Source: Actinoplanes utahensis (lineage in GTDB: Bacteria; Actinomycetota; Actinomycetes; Mycobacteriales; Micromonosporaceae). Taken from it: a stretch of DNA of 64,000 bases. Below, piece after piece: positions 17,006 to 25,922 of the stretch. The DNA lies in NCBI RefSeq assembly GCF_016862455.1, contig NZ_BOMZ01000089.1:113657-177656 (forward strand), in the 5' to 3' direction. The translations under genes and the position numbers were made by a program. The first letter of the stretch is position 1; each line of letters begins with the position of its first letter. The notes under the pieces are model-generated. The model saw only the letters and a list, made by a program, of their open reading frames with translations, did not search any database and was not told the origin of the DNA.

Positions 17006-19204
17006 TCACCTGCCGAGGGAGGGGGACCTCCGATCCCGCCCGGGCCGGCCGGTCGCCGGGACCGGGCCGGCCGGCCCGGTCCGGCCGCCGGCGAACCAGC
17101 GGTCGTGCAGGCGGCGCAGCGGGGCCGGCGCCCACCAGTTCCACGCGCCGAGCAGGCTCATCAGAGCCGGCAGCAGCAGGCCCCGGACCACTGTCACGTC
17201 CAGCAGCAGGGCCACCGCCATCGCGAAGCCGATCTCCTTGACCGCGATCAGGTCGCCGAGCAGGAAGCCGAGGAACACCACGCCGATGCACACCGCGGCG
17301 GCGGTGACCACCGGGCCGGACCGGCGGATGCCGTCGAGGACGGCCTCGTCGCCCGGGCGGCCGGTGCGATCCACCTGCTCCTTGATCCGCGCGAGCAGGA
17401 ACACCTCGTAGTCCATCGACAGCCCGAAGACGAACACGAACAGCAGCACGGGGGTGGTGACGTCGATCGCGCCCCACGACTCGAAACCGAGCAGGGTGTC
17501 GCCGACGCCCCACTGGAACACGACGACCAGGACGCCGAGGGTGGCGAGCAGGGTGAGCGCGTTCATCAGCAGCGCCTTGAGCCCGATGACGACGGAGCCG
17601 GTGAGCACGAACAGCAGCGCCACCGTGGACAGCAGCACGACCAGCAACGCGACCGGGAACCGGTCGGCGACCGAGTCCCGGTGGTCCACGAGTTCCGCGG
17701 CGGCGCCGCCGACCAGCACCGGGAACGGCGGGTCCAGTGCCCGGATCGCGCGGACGGTGTCGCGGGACGGTTCGCCGGCGGTCGCGCCGTCCGGGGTCAC
17801 GTCGAGGACGGCGGCGGGCCCGGGGATGTCGGGGCGCGGCTCCACCCGTACCACCCGGTCCAGGGTGTTGATCCGGTTGAGGTAGTCCCGGAACGCCTCG
17901 CCGGCCGGGTCGGTGTCGGCCACCACGACGATGGGGTCGGCCCGGCCGGCGCTGAAGTCGCGCTGGACCACCTCGTGCAGCCGGCGGGCCTCGGCCGGCG
18001 CGGGCAGCGCACGGGCGCCGGAGTTCTCCAGGTCGACGGCCGACAGGAACGGCAGCGACAGCGCGAGCAGCCCGCCCGCGACGGCGAGCGCGACCGGCCC
18101 CGGCCGGCTCTGCGCGAGGACGGCCAGCCGCGCGAGCAACGGCGAACCGGTTCGGCGCCGGAAGAGGGTGGCCGGGATACGGCGGTGGGCGACCGCGACG
18201 AGCGCGGGCACCAGGGTCAGCCCGGCCACGGTGGCCAGCAGCACCGCGACCGCCCCGCCGAGCGCCATCGCCCCGAGCAGCGGCTCGGCGAACGCGGACA
18301 GGCCCGCCATCGCCGAGGCGACGGCGAGACCCGAGATCAGCACGGTACGGCCGGCGGTCGCGAGGGTGCGGGCGATCAGCTCCGCCACCGGGACGCCGGG
18401 TTCCGCCTCGCCCCGCGCCTCGCCTTCCGCCTCGCGTTCCGCGGCGAAGCGGGCCAGGATCAGCAGCGCGTAGTCGACGGCGAGCCCGATCCCGAGCAGG
18501 GTCACCACGTTGACGGTGAACTCGCTGACCCCGGTGACCGCGGTCAGCCCGAACAGCCCGAGCAGGGTCACCGTCACGGTGGCCAGCGCGGCGGCGAGCG
18601 GGATCAGGCCGGCCACGACACCGCCGAGCATCGCGATCAGCACCACCAGCAGAACGGCGAGGGCGACCGATTCGCCGAACGCCGCGTCGGCGACGGCCTG
18701 GTCGGCGAACGCCCGTTCCGCGAGCTTCTCGCCGCCGACCAGCACCTGCGGCGCGTCGATGCGGTGCAGCGCGGCGGCGACCGCGTCCTCCACCTGTTCG
18801 CGGCGGTCGCCGGGCAGGCCACGGTCCAGTTCGACGCGGATCAGCGAGCTCCGGTTGTCGGCGCCGATCCGGCCGCCCGGCGCGCTGTACAGGTCCTCGA
18901 CCTCGGTGACGCCGTCCATCCCGCGGATCTCGCCGGTGACCGCGCCGACCGCGGCGACCAGCGCGGGGTCGTACACGTCCCGACCGCCGACGACGGCGAC
19001 GATCACCGGCCCCTCGGGTTGCAGCCGGTCCACCCGCTCGTCGGCGCGGTGCGACTCGGCGTCCGGGCGCAGGCTGCCGGTGGGGGTGAGCCGGTCGAAG
19101 ACCTGGCCGCCGAGGACCGCTCCGGCGGTGAGCAGGACGAGCCAGGCGCCGAGCACCGGCCACCGCAGGCGGGCACACGTACGGCCGAGCGCAGCCAACA
19201 TCAT
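17006..19204 (-). CDS. MMPL/RND-family transporter
   Basis: A large membrane protein (about 732 residues) of the MMPL (mycobacterial membrane protein large) branch of the RND superfamily. It has a first membrane helix near the N-terminus, a large outer loop (about 30-180), then five helices, a second outer loop (about 390-530) and five more helices. Conserved RND stretches include LLGIGLAVDYALLILARFA and VFGLSMDYEVFLLARIKE. Such proteins export lipids or hydrophobic drugs using the proton gradient. The start may be ATG 19204 (MMLAALGRTC, where homology begins) or 19237. It is convergent with the MATE gene and divergent from the next gene, so it is a separate unit. Substrate unknown. Confidence 0.88.
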   Translation of the reverse strand: MMLAALGRTCARLRWPVLGAWLVLLTAGAVLGGQVFDRLTPTGSLRPDAESHRADERVDRLQPEGPVIVAVVGGRDVYDPALVAAVGAVTGEIRGMDGVTEVEDLYSAPGGRIGADNRSSLIRVELDRGLPGDRREQVEDAVAAALHRIDAPQVLVGGEKLAERAFADQAVADAAFGESVALAVLLVVLIAMLGGVVAGLIPLAAALATVTVTLLGLFGLTAVTGVSEFTVNVVTLLGIGLAVDYALLILARFAAEREAEGEARGEAEPGVPVAELIARTLATAGRTVLISGLAVASAMAGLSAFAEPLLGAMALGGAVAVLLATVAGLTLVPALVAVAHRRIPATLFRRRTGSPLLARLAVLAQSRPGPVALAVAGGLLALSLPFLSAVDLENSGARALPAPAEARRLHEVVQRDFSAGRADPIVVVADTDPAGEAFRDYLNRINTLDRVVRVEPRPDIPGPAAVLDVTPDGATAGEPSRDTVRAIRALDPPFPVLVGGAAAELVDHRDSVADRFPVALLVVLLSTVALLFVLTGSVVIGLKALLMNALTLLATLGVLVVVFQWGVGDTLLGFESWGAIDVTTPVLLFVFVFGLSMDYEVFLLARIKEQVDRTGRPGDEAVLDGIRRSGPVVTAAAVCIGVVFLGFLLGDLIAVKEIGFAMAVALLLDVTVVRGLLLPALMSLLGAWNWWAPAPLRRLHDRWFAGGRTGPAGPVPATGRPGRDRRSPSLGR

Positions 19205-19328
19205 CCGGACATGCAAGCACGAACGCCGCGCGCGCATCGACGGGCATCAGCCGGACGTACGACCGATTGTGACCGGTCGGCGGGCGGTCGAGTCGGACAG
19301 CCGACGGCCCGGACCCCGACACTCCTTT

Positions 19329-19340
19329 TAGGATCGTTCA
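19329..19340 (+). promoter_or_regulatory. Minus-10 element positioned for a leaderless transcript
   Basis: TAGGAT at 19329-19334 ends six bases before the ATG at 19341, and no ribosome site is present. This is the layout of a leaderless actinobacterial mRNA that starts at the A of the ATG. Confidence 0.5.
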
Positions 19341-22300
19341 ATGTCTCGCGGGGGAAAGCGCGCACTCGGTTGGCTCCTCACCCTGATCACCGTGGTGACG
19401 ATGTCGTGGTTCACCGGTTCGCCGGCCGCGACCGCGGTCGCGCTGCCGGCCGGTTTCCAGGAGCAGATCGTCTTCAGCGGCCTCAGCTCACCGGTCGACC
19501 TGGAGTTCGCGCGGGACGGGCGCGTCCTGGTCGCCGAGAAGGGCGGCCGGATCAAGGTCTTCGACGACCTCGCCGACACCACCCCCACGGTGTTCGCCGA
19601 CCTGTCGGCCAACGTGCACAACCAGTGGGACCGCGGCCTGCTCGGCATGACCCTGGCGCCGACCTTCCCCGCCGACCCGTACGTCTACGTGCTCTACACC
19701 TACGACGCCCCGCCCGGCCGGACCGCTCCGGTGTGGAACGACGTGTGCGCCAACGCCAACGACGGGCGCTGCGTGGTCACCGGCCGGCTGTCCCGGCTGC
19801 GGGCCGACGGCGACACGATGACCGGCGCCGAGCAGGTGCTGCTGCACGACTGGTGCCAGCAGTTCCCCAGCCATTCGGTCGGCGACATCGCCTTCGGCGC
19901 CGACGGGATGCTGTACGTGGCGGCCGGTGACGGCGCCAGCTTCAGCGCCGTCGACTACGGCCAGTTGCCGTCCGGCGCGCCGGCCAACCCGTGCTCCGAC
20001 CCGGCGAACGAGGGCGGCGCGCTGCGTTCCCAGGACATCCGCACCTCCGGCGATCCGGCCCAACTGGACGGCACCCTGCTGCGGCTGGACCCGGCCACCG
20101 GCGCGGCCGCGCCCGGCAACCCGAACCTCGGCGCCACCGACCCGAACGTGCGCCGGATCGTCGCGAACGGGCTGCGCAACCCGTACCGGATCACCATGCG
20201 GCCGGGCACCAGCGAGACCTGGATCTCCGACACCGGGTGGAACACCTGGGAGGAGGTCAACCGGGTCACCGACCCGACCGCGGGCGTCACCAACTTCGGC
20301 TGGCCGTGCTGGGAGGGCAACGCCAGGCAGTCCGGGTACGACAGCGCCAACCTGCCGATCTGCGAGACCCTCTACACCGCCCCGGCGGGCACGCACACCA
20401 CCCCGTTCATCGGGTGGAACCATGCGAGCCGGCTGGTCGCGGGGGAGGCCTGCCCGACCGGCGGCTCGTCGTCGACGGGTGTGGCGTTCTACCCCGCGGC
20501 GGGCGGCTCCTACCCCGCCGCGTACAACGGCGCGGTCTTCTTCGCCGACTACTCGCGGCGCTGCATCTGGGCGGCGCTGCCGTCCACGCCGGGCGGCCTG
20601 CCCGACCCGGCGAACCTGCGGACGTTCGTCTCGGACGCGGCCGGCCCGGTCGACCTCGAGGTGGGTCCCGGTGGCGAGCTGTACTACGCCGACCTGGGCG
20701 GCACCATCCGCCGGGTGCGGTACTTCCCGGGCAACCAGCCGCCGACCGCGGTCATCGACGCCACCCCGACGCAGGGCCCGGCGCCACTGACCGTGACGTT
20801 CAACGGCACCGGCTCGGGAGACCCGGACCCGGCCGACGAGGGCCGTCTGCGGTACGCCTGGGACTTCACCGGCGACGGGGTGACCGACTCGACCTCGGCG
20901 ACGGCGACGTTCACGTACACCACGGCCGGCTCGTACACCGCGCGGCTGACCGTCACCGATACGCTGAACGCCACCCACACCAGCACGATCGCCGTCACGC
21001 CCGGCAACGAGGCGCCGACCGCGATCATCGACACGCCGGCCGTCGGCGCCACCTGGAAGGTCGGCGACACGCTCGCCTTCACCGGCCACGCCACCGACCC
21101 GCAGCAGGGCGCCCTGCCCGCGTCCCGGCTCGACTGGGACCTGGTCATGCACCACTGCTCCGCGCCGGAGAACTGCCACGAGCACGCGATCCGCAGCTGG
21201 ACCGGCGTGGCGTCCGGCTCGTTCGTGGCGCCCGACCACGAATATCCGTCCTATCTGGAGCTCACGCTGGTCGCGACCGACCAGGAGGGCCTGACCCACA
21301 CCGTGACGCGCCGGCTCGACCCGGAGACCGTCGATCTGACCTTCACCACGGTGCCGGCCGGCCTCCAGCTCACCGTGGGTTCCACAGCGGAGACGACACC
21401 CTTCTCGCGTACGGTCATCCAAGGCTCCGTCAACACGGTGTCCGCGCCCTCGCCGCAGGGTTCGTCGACGTTCACCTCGTGGTCCGACGGTGGCGGGCAG
21501 ACCCACGAGATCACCGCGCCGGCCACGGCCACCACCTACATCGCCGGCTACACGCCGCCCCCGGCGCCGCAGCGGATCGGGCACCCGCAGATCGGGGCCT
21601 CGCTCGACACCGGCGACGTCGACCACATGAACGGTTCCCGCTTCGTCACCGGCTCCGGCCCGGCGACGGTCACGTCCATGTCGGTGTACTCGAAGTCCGT
21701 GCAGGCGGCCCCGAACGACCAGTACCAGCTGGCGATCTACGCCGACGCGAACGGCTCGCCCGGCGCCCGGATCGCCACCAGCACGTCCGGCACCCTGACC
21801 GCGAACGCGTGGAACACCCGCCCGATCACCGCGGCTCTGGCGGCGAACACGGCGTACTGGCTGATGTACAACACCAACGGCGACAACAACCTCAGCTACG
21901 ACGCCGGCGCCGACAACCAGGGCGCGTGGAGCGCGTCCACCCCGTTCGGCACCTGGCCCGCCACGTTCGGCGCCGCCAGCCGGTGGAACGCGAAGTTCTC
22001 CATCTACGCCACCACCGGCGCGGACACCACCGCGCCGACGGTGACCGCGACGACCCCGCCCGGCGGCGCCACCGGGGTGGCCCCGGCCACGCCGGTCACC
22101 GTCCGGTTCAGCGAGGGCATGGCGGCCGGCACCATCACGTCGGCAAACCTGGAGCTCCGCGGCCCGGGCGGCGCGCTCGTCGGCCGGGCCGTCACCTACG
22201 ACGCGGCCGAGCAGACGGCGACGATCACCCCGGCCGCGGCGCTGGCCGCCGGCACCCCGTACACGGTGACGGTGCGGGCCGGCGTGACCGACGCGTCCGG

Positions 22301-22802
22301 CAACGCGCTCGCCGCGAACCACCAGTTCTCGTTCACCACCGCCGACCCGGCCGCCCCGCGGCTCGGTTTCGATCAGGTGGGCGGCACCGTCGACTCCGGC
22401 GCCACGAACTTCAGAAACGGTTCCCGGTTCGTCAACGGAGCCACCGCGCTGGCCGTCAGCCGGCTCTCCGTCTACCTCCGCACGGTCCAGGCGGCCCCGG
22501 CCGACCAGTATCAGGTGGCGATCTACACCGACGTCAACGGCTCACCCGGCACGCTCGTGGCGGCGAGCACGTCCGGCACGCTGACCGCGAACGCGTGGAA
22601 CAGCCGTCCGGTCACCGCCACGCTGGCGGCGAACACGGCGTACTGGCTGGTCTACAACACCAACGGCGACAACAACATGAGCTACGACACCGGTACGGCC
22701 AACCAGGGCGCCTGGAGCACCGCCACACCGTTCGGGACCTGGCCGTCCACGTTCGGCGCCGCCAGCCGCTGGACCGCCAAGTTCTCGATCTACGCCTCAT
22801 GA
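19341..22802 (+). CDS. Secreted PQQ-type sugar dehydrogenase (GSDH fold) with PKD, Ig-like and duplicated C-terminal domains
   Basis: An 1153-residue secreted protein. It has a signal peptide (about 1-36, ending at ATAVA). A soluble glucose/sorbosone dehydrogenase six-bladed propeller (about 40-465) begins GFQEQIVFSGLSSPVDLEFA and contains RGLLGMTLAPTFP, GLRNPYRI and NFGWPCWEG. A PKD domain (about 470-555) and Ig-like sheets follow. A 145-residue module is present twice (745-889 and 1006-1153), and an Ig-like Big_5 domain (PPGGATGVAPATPVTVRFSEGM) separates the two copies. The enzyme class oxidises aldoses or other carbohydrates with PQQ and calcium; the add-on domains probably bind polysaccharide or cell wall. 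There is no link to the biosynthetic loci. Confidence 0.85.
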   Translation: MSRGGKRALGWLLTLITVVTMSWFTGSPAATAVALPAGFQEQIVFSGLSSPVDLEFARDGRVLVAEKGGRIKVFDDLADTTPTVFADLSANVHNQWDRGLLGMTLAPTFPADPYVYVLYTYDAPPGRTAPVWNDVCANANDGRCVVTGRLSRLRADGDTMTGAEQVLLHDWCQQFPSHSVGDIAFGADGMLYVAAGDGASFSAVDYGQLPSGAPANPCSDPANEGGALRSQDIRTSGDPAQLDGTLLRLDPATGAAAPGNPNLGATDPNVRRIVANGLRNPYRITMRPGTSETWISDTGWNTWEEVNRVTDPTAGVTNFGWPCWEGNARQSGYDSANLPICETLYTAPAGTHTTPFIGWNHASRLVAGEACPTGGSSSTGVAFYPAAGGSYPAAYNGAVFFADYSRRCIWAALPSTPGGLPDPANLRTFVSDAAGPVDLEVGPGGELYYADLGGTIRRVRYFPGNQPPTAVIDATPTQGPAPLTVTFNGTGSGDPDPADEGRLRYAWDFTGDGVTDSTSATATFTYTTAGSYTARLTVTDTLNATHTSTIAVTPGNEAPTAIIDTPAVGATWKVGDTLAFTGHATDPQQGALPASRLDWDLVMHHCSAPENCHEHAIRSWTGVASGSFVAPDHEYPSYLELTLVATDQEGLTHTVTRRLDPETVDLTFTTVPAGLQLTVGSTAETTPFSRTVIQGSVNTVSAPSPQGSSTFTSWSDGGGQTHEITAPATATTYIAGYTPPPAPQRIGHPQIGASLDTGDVDHMNGSRFVTGSGPATVTSMSVYSKSVQAAPNDQYQLAIYADANGSPGARIATSTSGTLTANAWNTRPITAALAANTAYWLMYNTNGDNNLSYDAGADNQGAWSASTPFGTWPATFGAASRWNAKFSIYATTGADTTAPTVTATTPPGGATGVAPATPVTVRFSEGMAAGTITSANLELRGPGGALVGRAVTYDAAEQTATITPAAALAAGTPYTVTVRAGVTDASGNALAANHQFSFTTADPAAPRLGFDQVGGTVDSGATNFRNGSRFVNGATALAVSRLSVYLRTVQAAPADQYQVAIYTDVNGSPGTLVAASTSGTLTANAWNSRPVTATLAANTAYWLVYNTNGDNNMSYDTGTANQGAWSTATPFGTWPSTFGAASRWTAKFSIYAS
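21573..22799 (+). repeat. Two copies of a ~145-residue domain inside the sugar dehydrogenase gene
   Basis: Copies at 21573-22009 and 22357-22799. Shared strings include TSGTLTANAWN, AANTAYWL, YNTNGDNN, NQGAWS, TPFGTWP and FGAASRW. The high identity also at the DNA level indicates a recent duplication or gene conversion. Confidence 0.85.
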
Positions 22803-22900
22803 GACAGGACAGGGGCCCCAGGGGTACTCCTTTCGGATGATGGCCCGGGTATGACAGATTGATGCGGCAGGCGGGCATCAAGCGGAGGTTCGGAAACGAC

Positions 22901-24451
22901 ATGGTGCGTGTCATGAGGAAGCCGGGAACCGGCCGGCGGGTGGTGTCGGCGGTGACGCTCGCGGCAGCGGTGCTGGCCCCGGCCGCGCCGGCCCAGGCGG
23001 GCGCGGCGCCGGCCGCCACCCGGCTCGCCGGCAACGTCCCGTGCCAGGTCGGCGCGGTGACCGCGACCGACCGGGAGATCGCCGCCCAGCTGCGCCCGTC
23101 GATGACCGGCCCGCGGCTCGGCTCGGCCATCAGCGGCGACAGCATCGCCTGCGCCCGCGCCATCGTCGCCGCCGTGCAGGCCCGCGGGCTCGGCCCCCGC
23201 GCGGCGGTCATCGCCATGACCACCGCGATCGCCGAGAGCACCCTGCGCAACAGCACGGTCGCCACCGACCACGACAGCGTCGGACTGTTCCAGCAGCGGC
23301 CCTCGCAGGGCTGGGGACGTGTGGAGCAGCTGGTGAACCCGAAGTACGCCACCGACGCCTTCCTCACCTCGATGCTGCGCTTCTACCCCGGCGACCGGTG
23401 GATGACCGCCGACATCGGCACGGTCTGCCAGACCGTGCAGCGCTCGGCGCATCCGGCGGCGTACGGCCGGGAGGCGCACGACGCCGGCCTGATCGTGTCG
23501 CGGCTGTGGTACCAGCAGCCGGCGTCCGCGCCGGCCGGCGACGCCCCCGCCCCGGCGCAGCCGAAACCGCAGCCGAAACCGTCGGCGACCACGGCGCCGA
23601 CCGGCCCGTACCAGAAACCGCTCGTCGTCGCCGCCACCCAGCTGGGCCCCCTCGACGGCCGGCACGAGCTGGCCCTCGCCGACTGGAACGGCGACAAGCA
23701 CCCCGACCTGATGGTCGTCAAGGGCGAGGGCACCGCCACCGGCAAGACCGAGGTCCGGATCATGGACGGGGCCACCGGTTTCTCCGCGCTGCTGGTGACC
23801 GCGACCACCGCTCTCGGCGCCACCGACGACCGGCACGCCTACGCGGTGACCGACTGGAACGGTGACGGCCGCCCGGACCTGATGGTGGTGCAGAAAGCCG
23901 GTACCACCAGCGGCCGCACCGATGTGACCGTGCTGGACGGGGCGTCCTCGTTCCGGCAGATCCTGGTGGAGACCAGCACCGCGGTCCCCGGCACCGACGA
24001 CCGTTTCCAGTTCGCCGCCACCGACTGGAACAGTGACGGCCGCCCCGACCTGCTGATCGCGCAGACCTCCGGCACCGTCAGCAACCGGATGGAGATCCAG
24101 GTCCTCGACGGCGCCTCCGGTTTCCAGAAGCACCTGGTCCCGGTCACCGCCACCCCCGAGTCCGTGAGCACCGCCGATCGGGTCCTGGTCGCCGACTTCA
24201 ACGACGACCGCCGCCCGGACCCCGTGGTGATCCGCAAGGCCGGCACCGCCGACGGGAGGACGCGGGTGCGCGTCCTCGACGGCGCGAACCCGCGGCGTTC
24301 CCTGCAGACCGCCGACACCGCGCCGGGTGCCACCGCCCACCTCGACATGCTGATCACCCAGTGGAACGACGACAAGCGCCCGGACCTGATGATGGTCCAG
24401 AAGACCGGCACGCTGAGCGGCCGTTCCGAACTCGTCGTTCTCGGCGGCTGA
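22901..24451 (+). CDS. Secreted lysozyme-like protein with FG-GAP/VCBS-type repeats
   Basis: A 516-residue secreted protein. The signal peptide (about 1-32) ends at APAQAGA. The domain at about 45-200 resembles the lysozyme-like N-terminal domain of actinomycete cell-wall proteins, with MTTAIAESTLRN carrying a catalytic-type Glu, DHDSVGLFQQRPSQGWG and YPGDRWMT. A Pro/Lys linker follows, then at least five repeats with DWNGDxxPDLMVVQ motifs (about 255-516). These are FG-GAP-like beta-propeller blades with calcium-binding-like Asp loops. Probable role: binding or remodelling of peptidoglycan outside the cell. ATG 22901 was chosen because GGAGG lies upstream and the signal peptide then begins properly; an in-frame ATG occurs at 22859. 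Confidence 0.8.
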   Translation: MVRVMRKPGTGRRVVSAVTLAAAVLAPAAPAQAGAAPAATRLAGNVPCQVGAVTATDREIAAQLRPSMTGPRLGSAISGDSIACARAIVAAVQARGLGPRAAVIAMTTAIAESTLRNSTVATDHDSVGLFQQRPSQGWGRVEQLVNPKYATDAFLTSMLRFYPGDRWMTADIGTVCQTVQRSAHPAAYGREAHDAGLIVSRLWYQQPASAPAGDAPAPAQPKPQPKPSATTAPTGPYQKPLVVAATQLGPLDGRHELALADWNGDKHPDLMVVKGEGTATGKTEVRIMDGATGFSALLVTATTALGATDDRHAYAVTDWNGDGRPDLMVVQKAGTTSGRTDVTVLDGASSFRQILVETSTAVPGTDDRFQFAATDWNSDGRPDLLIAQTSGTVSNRMEIQVLDGASGFQKHLVPVTATPESVSTADRVLVADFNDDRRPDPVVIRKAGTADGRTRVRVLDGANPRRSLQTADTAPGATAHLDMLITQWNDDKRPDLMMVQKTGTLSGRSELVVLGG

Positions 24452-24460
24452 CCGGCCGGG

Positions 24461-25120
24461 TCACTCCAGGGGCGGCGCCAGCCGGATGTCGGCCGTCCCG
24501 GGTTCCTGGTCGTGGACGGTGAGAACACCGGTCGATGCGCGGTGTGACATCGCGGCGATCGCCTCCGCGGTGTCGTCCGGCCAGCGGGTCCGGTCGGTCC
24601 ACCGTGCCGCCGCCAGCAGTGTGCCGCGCAGGCTGGCGCCCGTCAGGTCGGCGCCGGCCAGGTCGGCTTCGCGGAGATCGGCGCCGTCCAGGCGTGCCTG
24701 TCGCAGATCGGCGCCACGCAGATCGGCATCGCCCAGGAACGCCCCGGACAGGTCGGCGCCGTTGAGGAAGGAGCCGCTCAGGTTCGCCTCACGAAGATCC
24801 GCCCCGCGCAGATTGGCGCCGCTGAGGTCGGCCTCACTCAGCTTCGCCCAGCCCAGGAAAGCGCCGCTGAGGAAGGCCATGCCGGCATCCACGCGGCTCA
24901 GGTCGGCCGACGAGAACGACGCCCCGGACAGATCGGCGGTGCGCAGGACGGCGCCGATCAGGGTCGCGTTGGAGAAACTGATCCCCCGCAGGCCCCGCCC
25001 GGAGAGATCGGCGCCGCCGGCGTCCGCGCCGCCGAGATCCGCGCCGTGGGTGAACTCGTCCCCGGCTGTCCGCGCCGAGGCGGGCGATCGCCACGCCACT
25101 GCGTGATTCGCGTCAGGCAT
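24461..25120 (-). CDS. Pentapeptide-repeat protein
   Basis: A 219-residue protein. Residues about 25-175 are consecutive A(D/N)LxG pentapeptides (GADLSGA, ANLRGAD, ADLREAN, ADLTGAS), which fold into a right-handed square beta helix. Some relatives (Qnr, MfpA, McbG, AlbG) mimic DNA and protect DNA gyrase from inhibitors; many others have no known role. It is the last gene of the minus-strand operon that begins with the 3-hydroxyanthranilate genes, and its start overlaps the preceding glycosyltransferase by eight bases. A self-resistance role is therefore plausible but unproven. The C-terminal 45 residues are not repeats. Confidence 0.85.
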   Translation of the reverse strand: MPDANHAVAWRSPASARTAGDEFTHGADLGGADAGGADLSGRGLRGISFSNATLIGAVLRTADLSGASFSSADLSRVDAGMAFLSGAFLGWAKLSEADLSGANLRGADLREANLSGSFLNGADLSGAFLGDADLRGADLRQARLDGADLREADLAGADLTGASLRGTLLAAARWTDRTRWPDDTAEAIAAMSHRASTGVLTVHDQEPGTADIRLAPPLE

Positions 25121-25922
25121 TGCTGCTCCTCACTTCGGGTCGGGTGTTCTCGCGGACGGCCGCGCGCACCGGGTCCTCCGCGCTCCGGCGGACCGGGCTG
25201 AGAAAGAAGGCGTCAGCGGCGGAGTGGGCCGCGGCCAGGTCGAGTTCGGACTGGAAGGGCCGGAACCGGTTGAGGGCGGTCAGATGGCCGGGGTAGCCCC
25301 GGGACCGGACGCCCAGGCTGTCGGCCAGCGTGGGAAACAGCAGCTCCGGCAGCGAGTGTGAATGCCCGGGACGCTGGTTGCGCTCGGCGAAGTCCCGCAG
25401 CCGCGGATAACGATCACTGGCGAGCAGAGCGTCGATGTAGCGCCGGCCGAAGACCTGAGCGGTGCCGAAGGCCCGGTTGACGTGCTCGATGCCCAGGATG
25501 CCGGCCAGCTCCTCGCGTTCCGCGCCGAGCAGGGTGCGGTACGGCGGCCACATCGAGATGCGGGGCACGCGGTGCCGCAGGCCGGTCGCCAGATAGTCGG
25601 TGTCCCGCAGCTGGAACGCGACGAAGTCGAGGAAGCCGGGCTTGACGAAGGCCAGCTCGGCGTCGACGTTGACGACGCAGTCGTAGTCACGGCCGGCCGC
25701 CCACTCGAAGATGTCGAAGAACGCCGGCGTCGTCTTCCAGCGTTTCAGCGGCCGGTGCGGGACGACCCGCTCCAGCCCGTCCGGGGCGTCCCGGCACCGG
25801 CCTGAGTCGTACCAGGCGACGGCCGCGCCCGGGCAGAAGACCTCGATGCTGTGGACCAGATCCTCGAAGGACTCGTCCACCACATCGCCGATGGCCACGA
25901 AGCAGGCTTTGACCGTGGTCAC
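25113..25922 (-). CDS. Putative GT-A-type glycosyltransferase
   Basis: A 269-residue protein that looks like a nucleotide-diphospho-sugar transferase. The N-terminal VKACFVAIGD strand is followed by VVNVDAEL in the position of a DxD-type metal site (about residue 80), then WPPYRTLLG and a conserved tail with RPGHSHSLPELLFPTL. I cannot assign a CAZy family with certainty. It overlaps the PhzE-like gene by four bases (ATGA) and the pentapeptide gene by eight, so it belongs to the 3-hydroxyanthranilate operon. It may glycosylate 3-hydroxyanthranilate or a derived intermediate. Confidence 0.55.
   Translation of the reverse strand: MTTVKACFVAIGDVVDESFEDLVHSIEVFCPGAAVAWYDSGRCRDAPDGLERVVPHRPLKRWKTTPAFFDIFEWAAGRDYDCVVNVDAELAFVKPGFLDFVAFQLRDTDYLATGLRHRVPRISMWPPYRTLLGAEREELAGILGIEHVNRAFGTAQVFGRRYIDALLASDRYPRLRDFAERNQRPGHSHSLPELLFPTLADSLGVRSRGYPGHLTALNRFRPFQSELDLAAAHSAADAFFLSPVRRSAEDPVRAAVRENTRPEVRSSNA

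Noticed and set aside
16824..19930. Very long overlapping frames on both strands across the MMPL and sugar dehydrogenase genes
   Set aside because: They have no recognisable motif and mirror the MMPL transporter gene; the real gene shows RND motifs and membrane helices.
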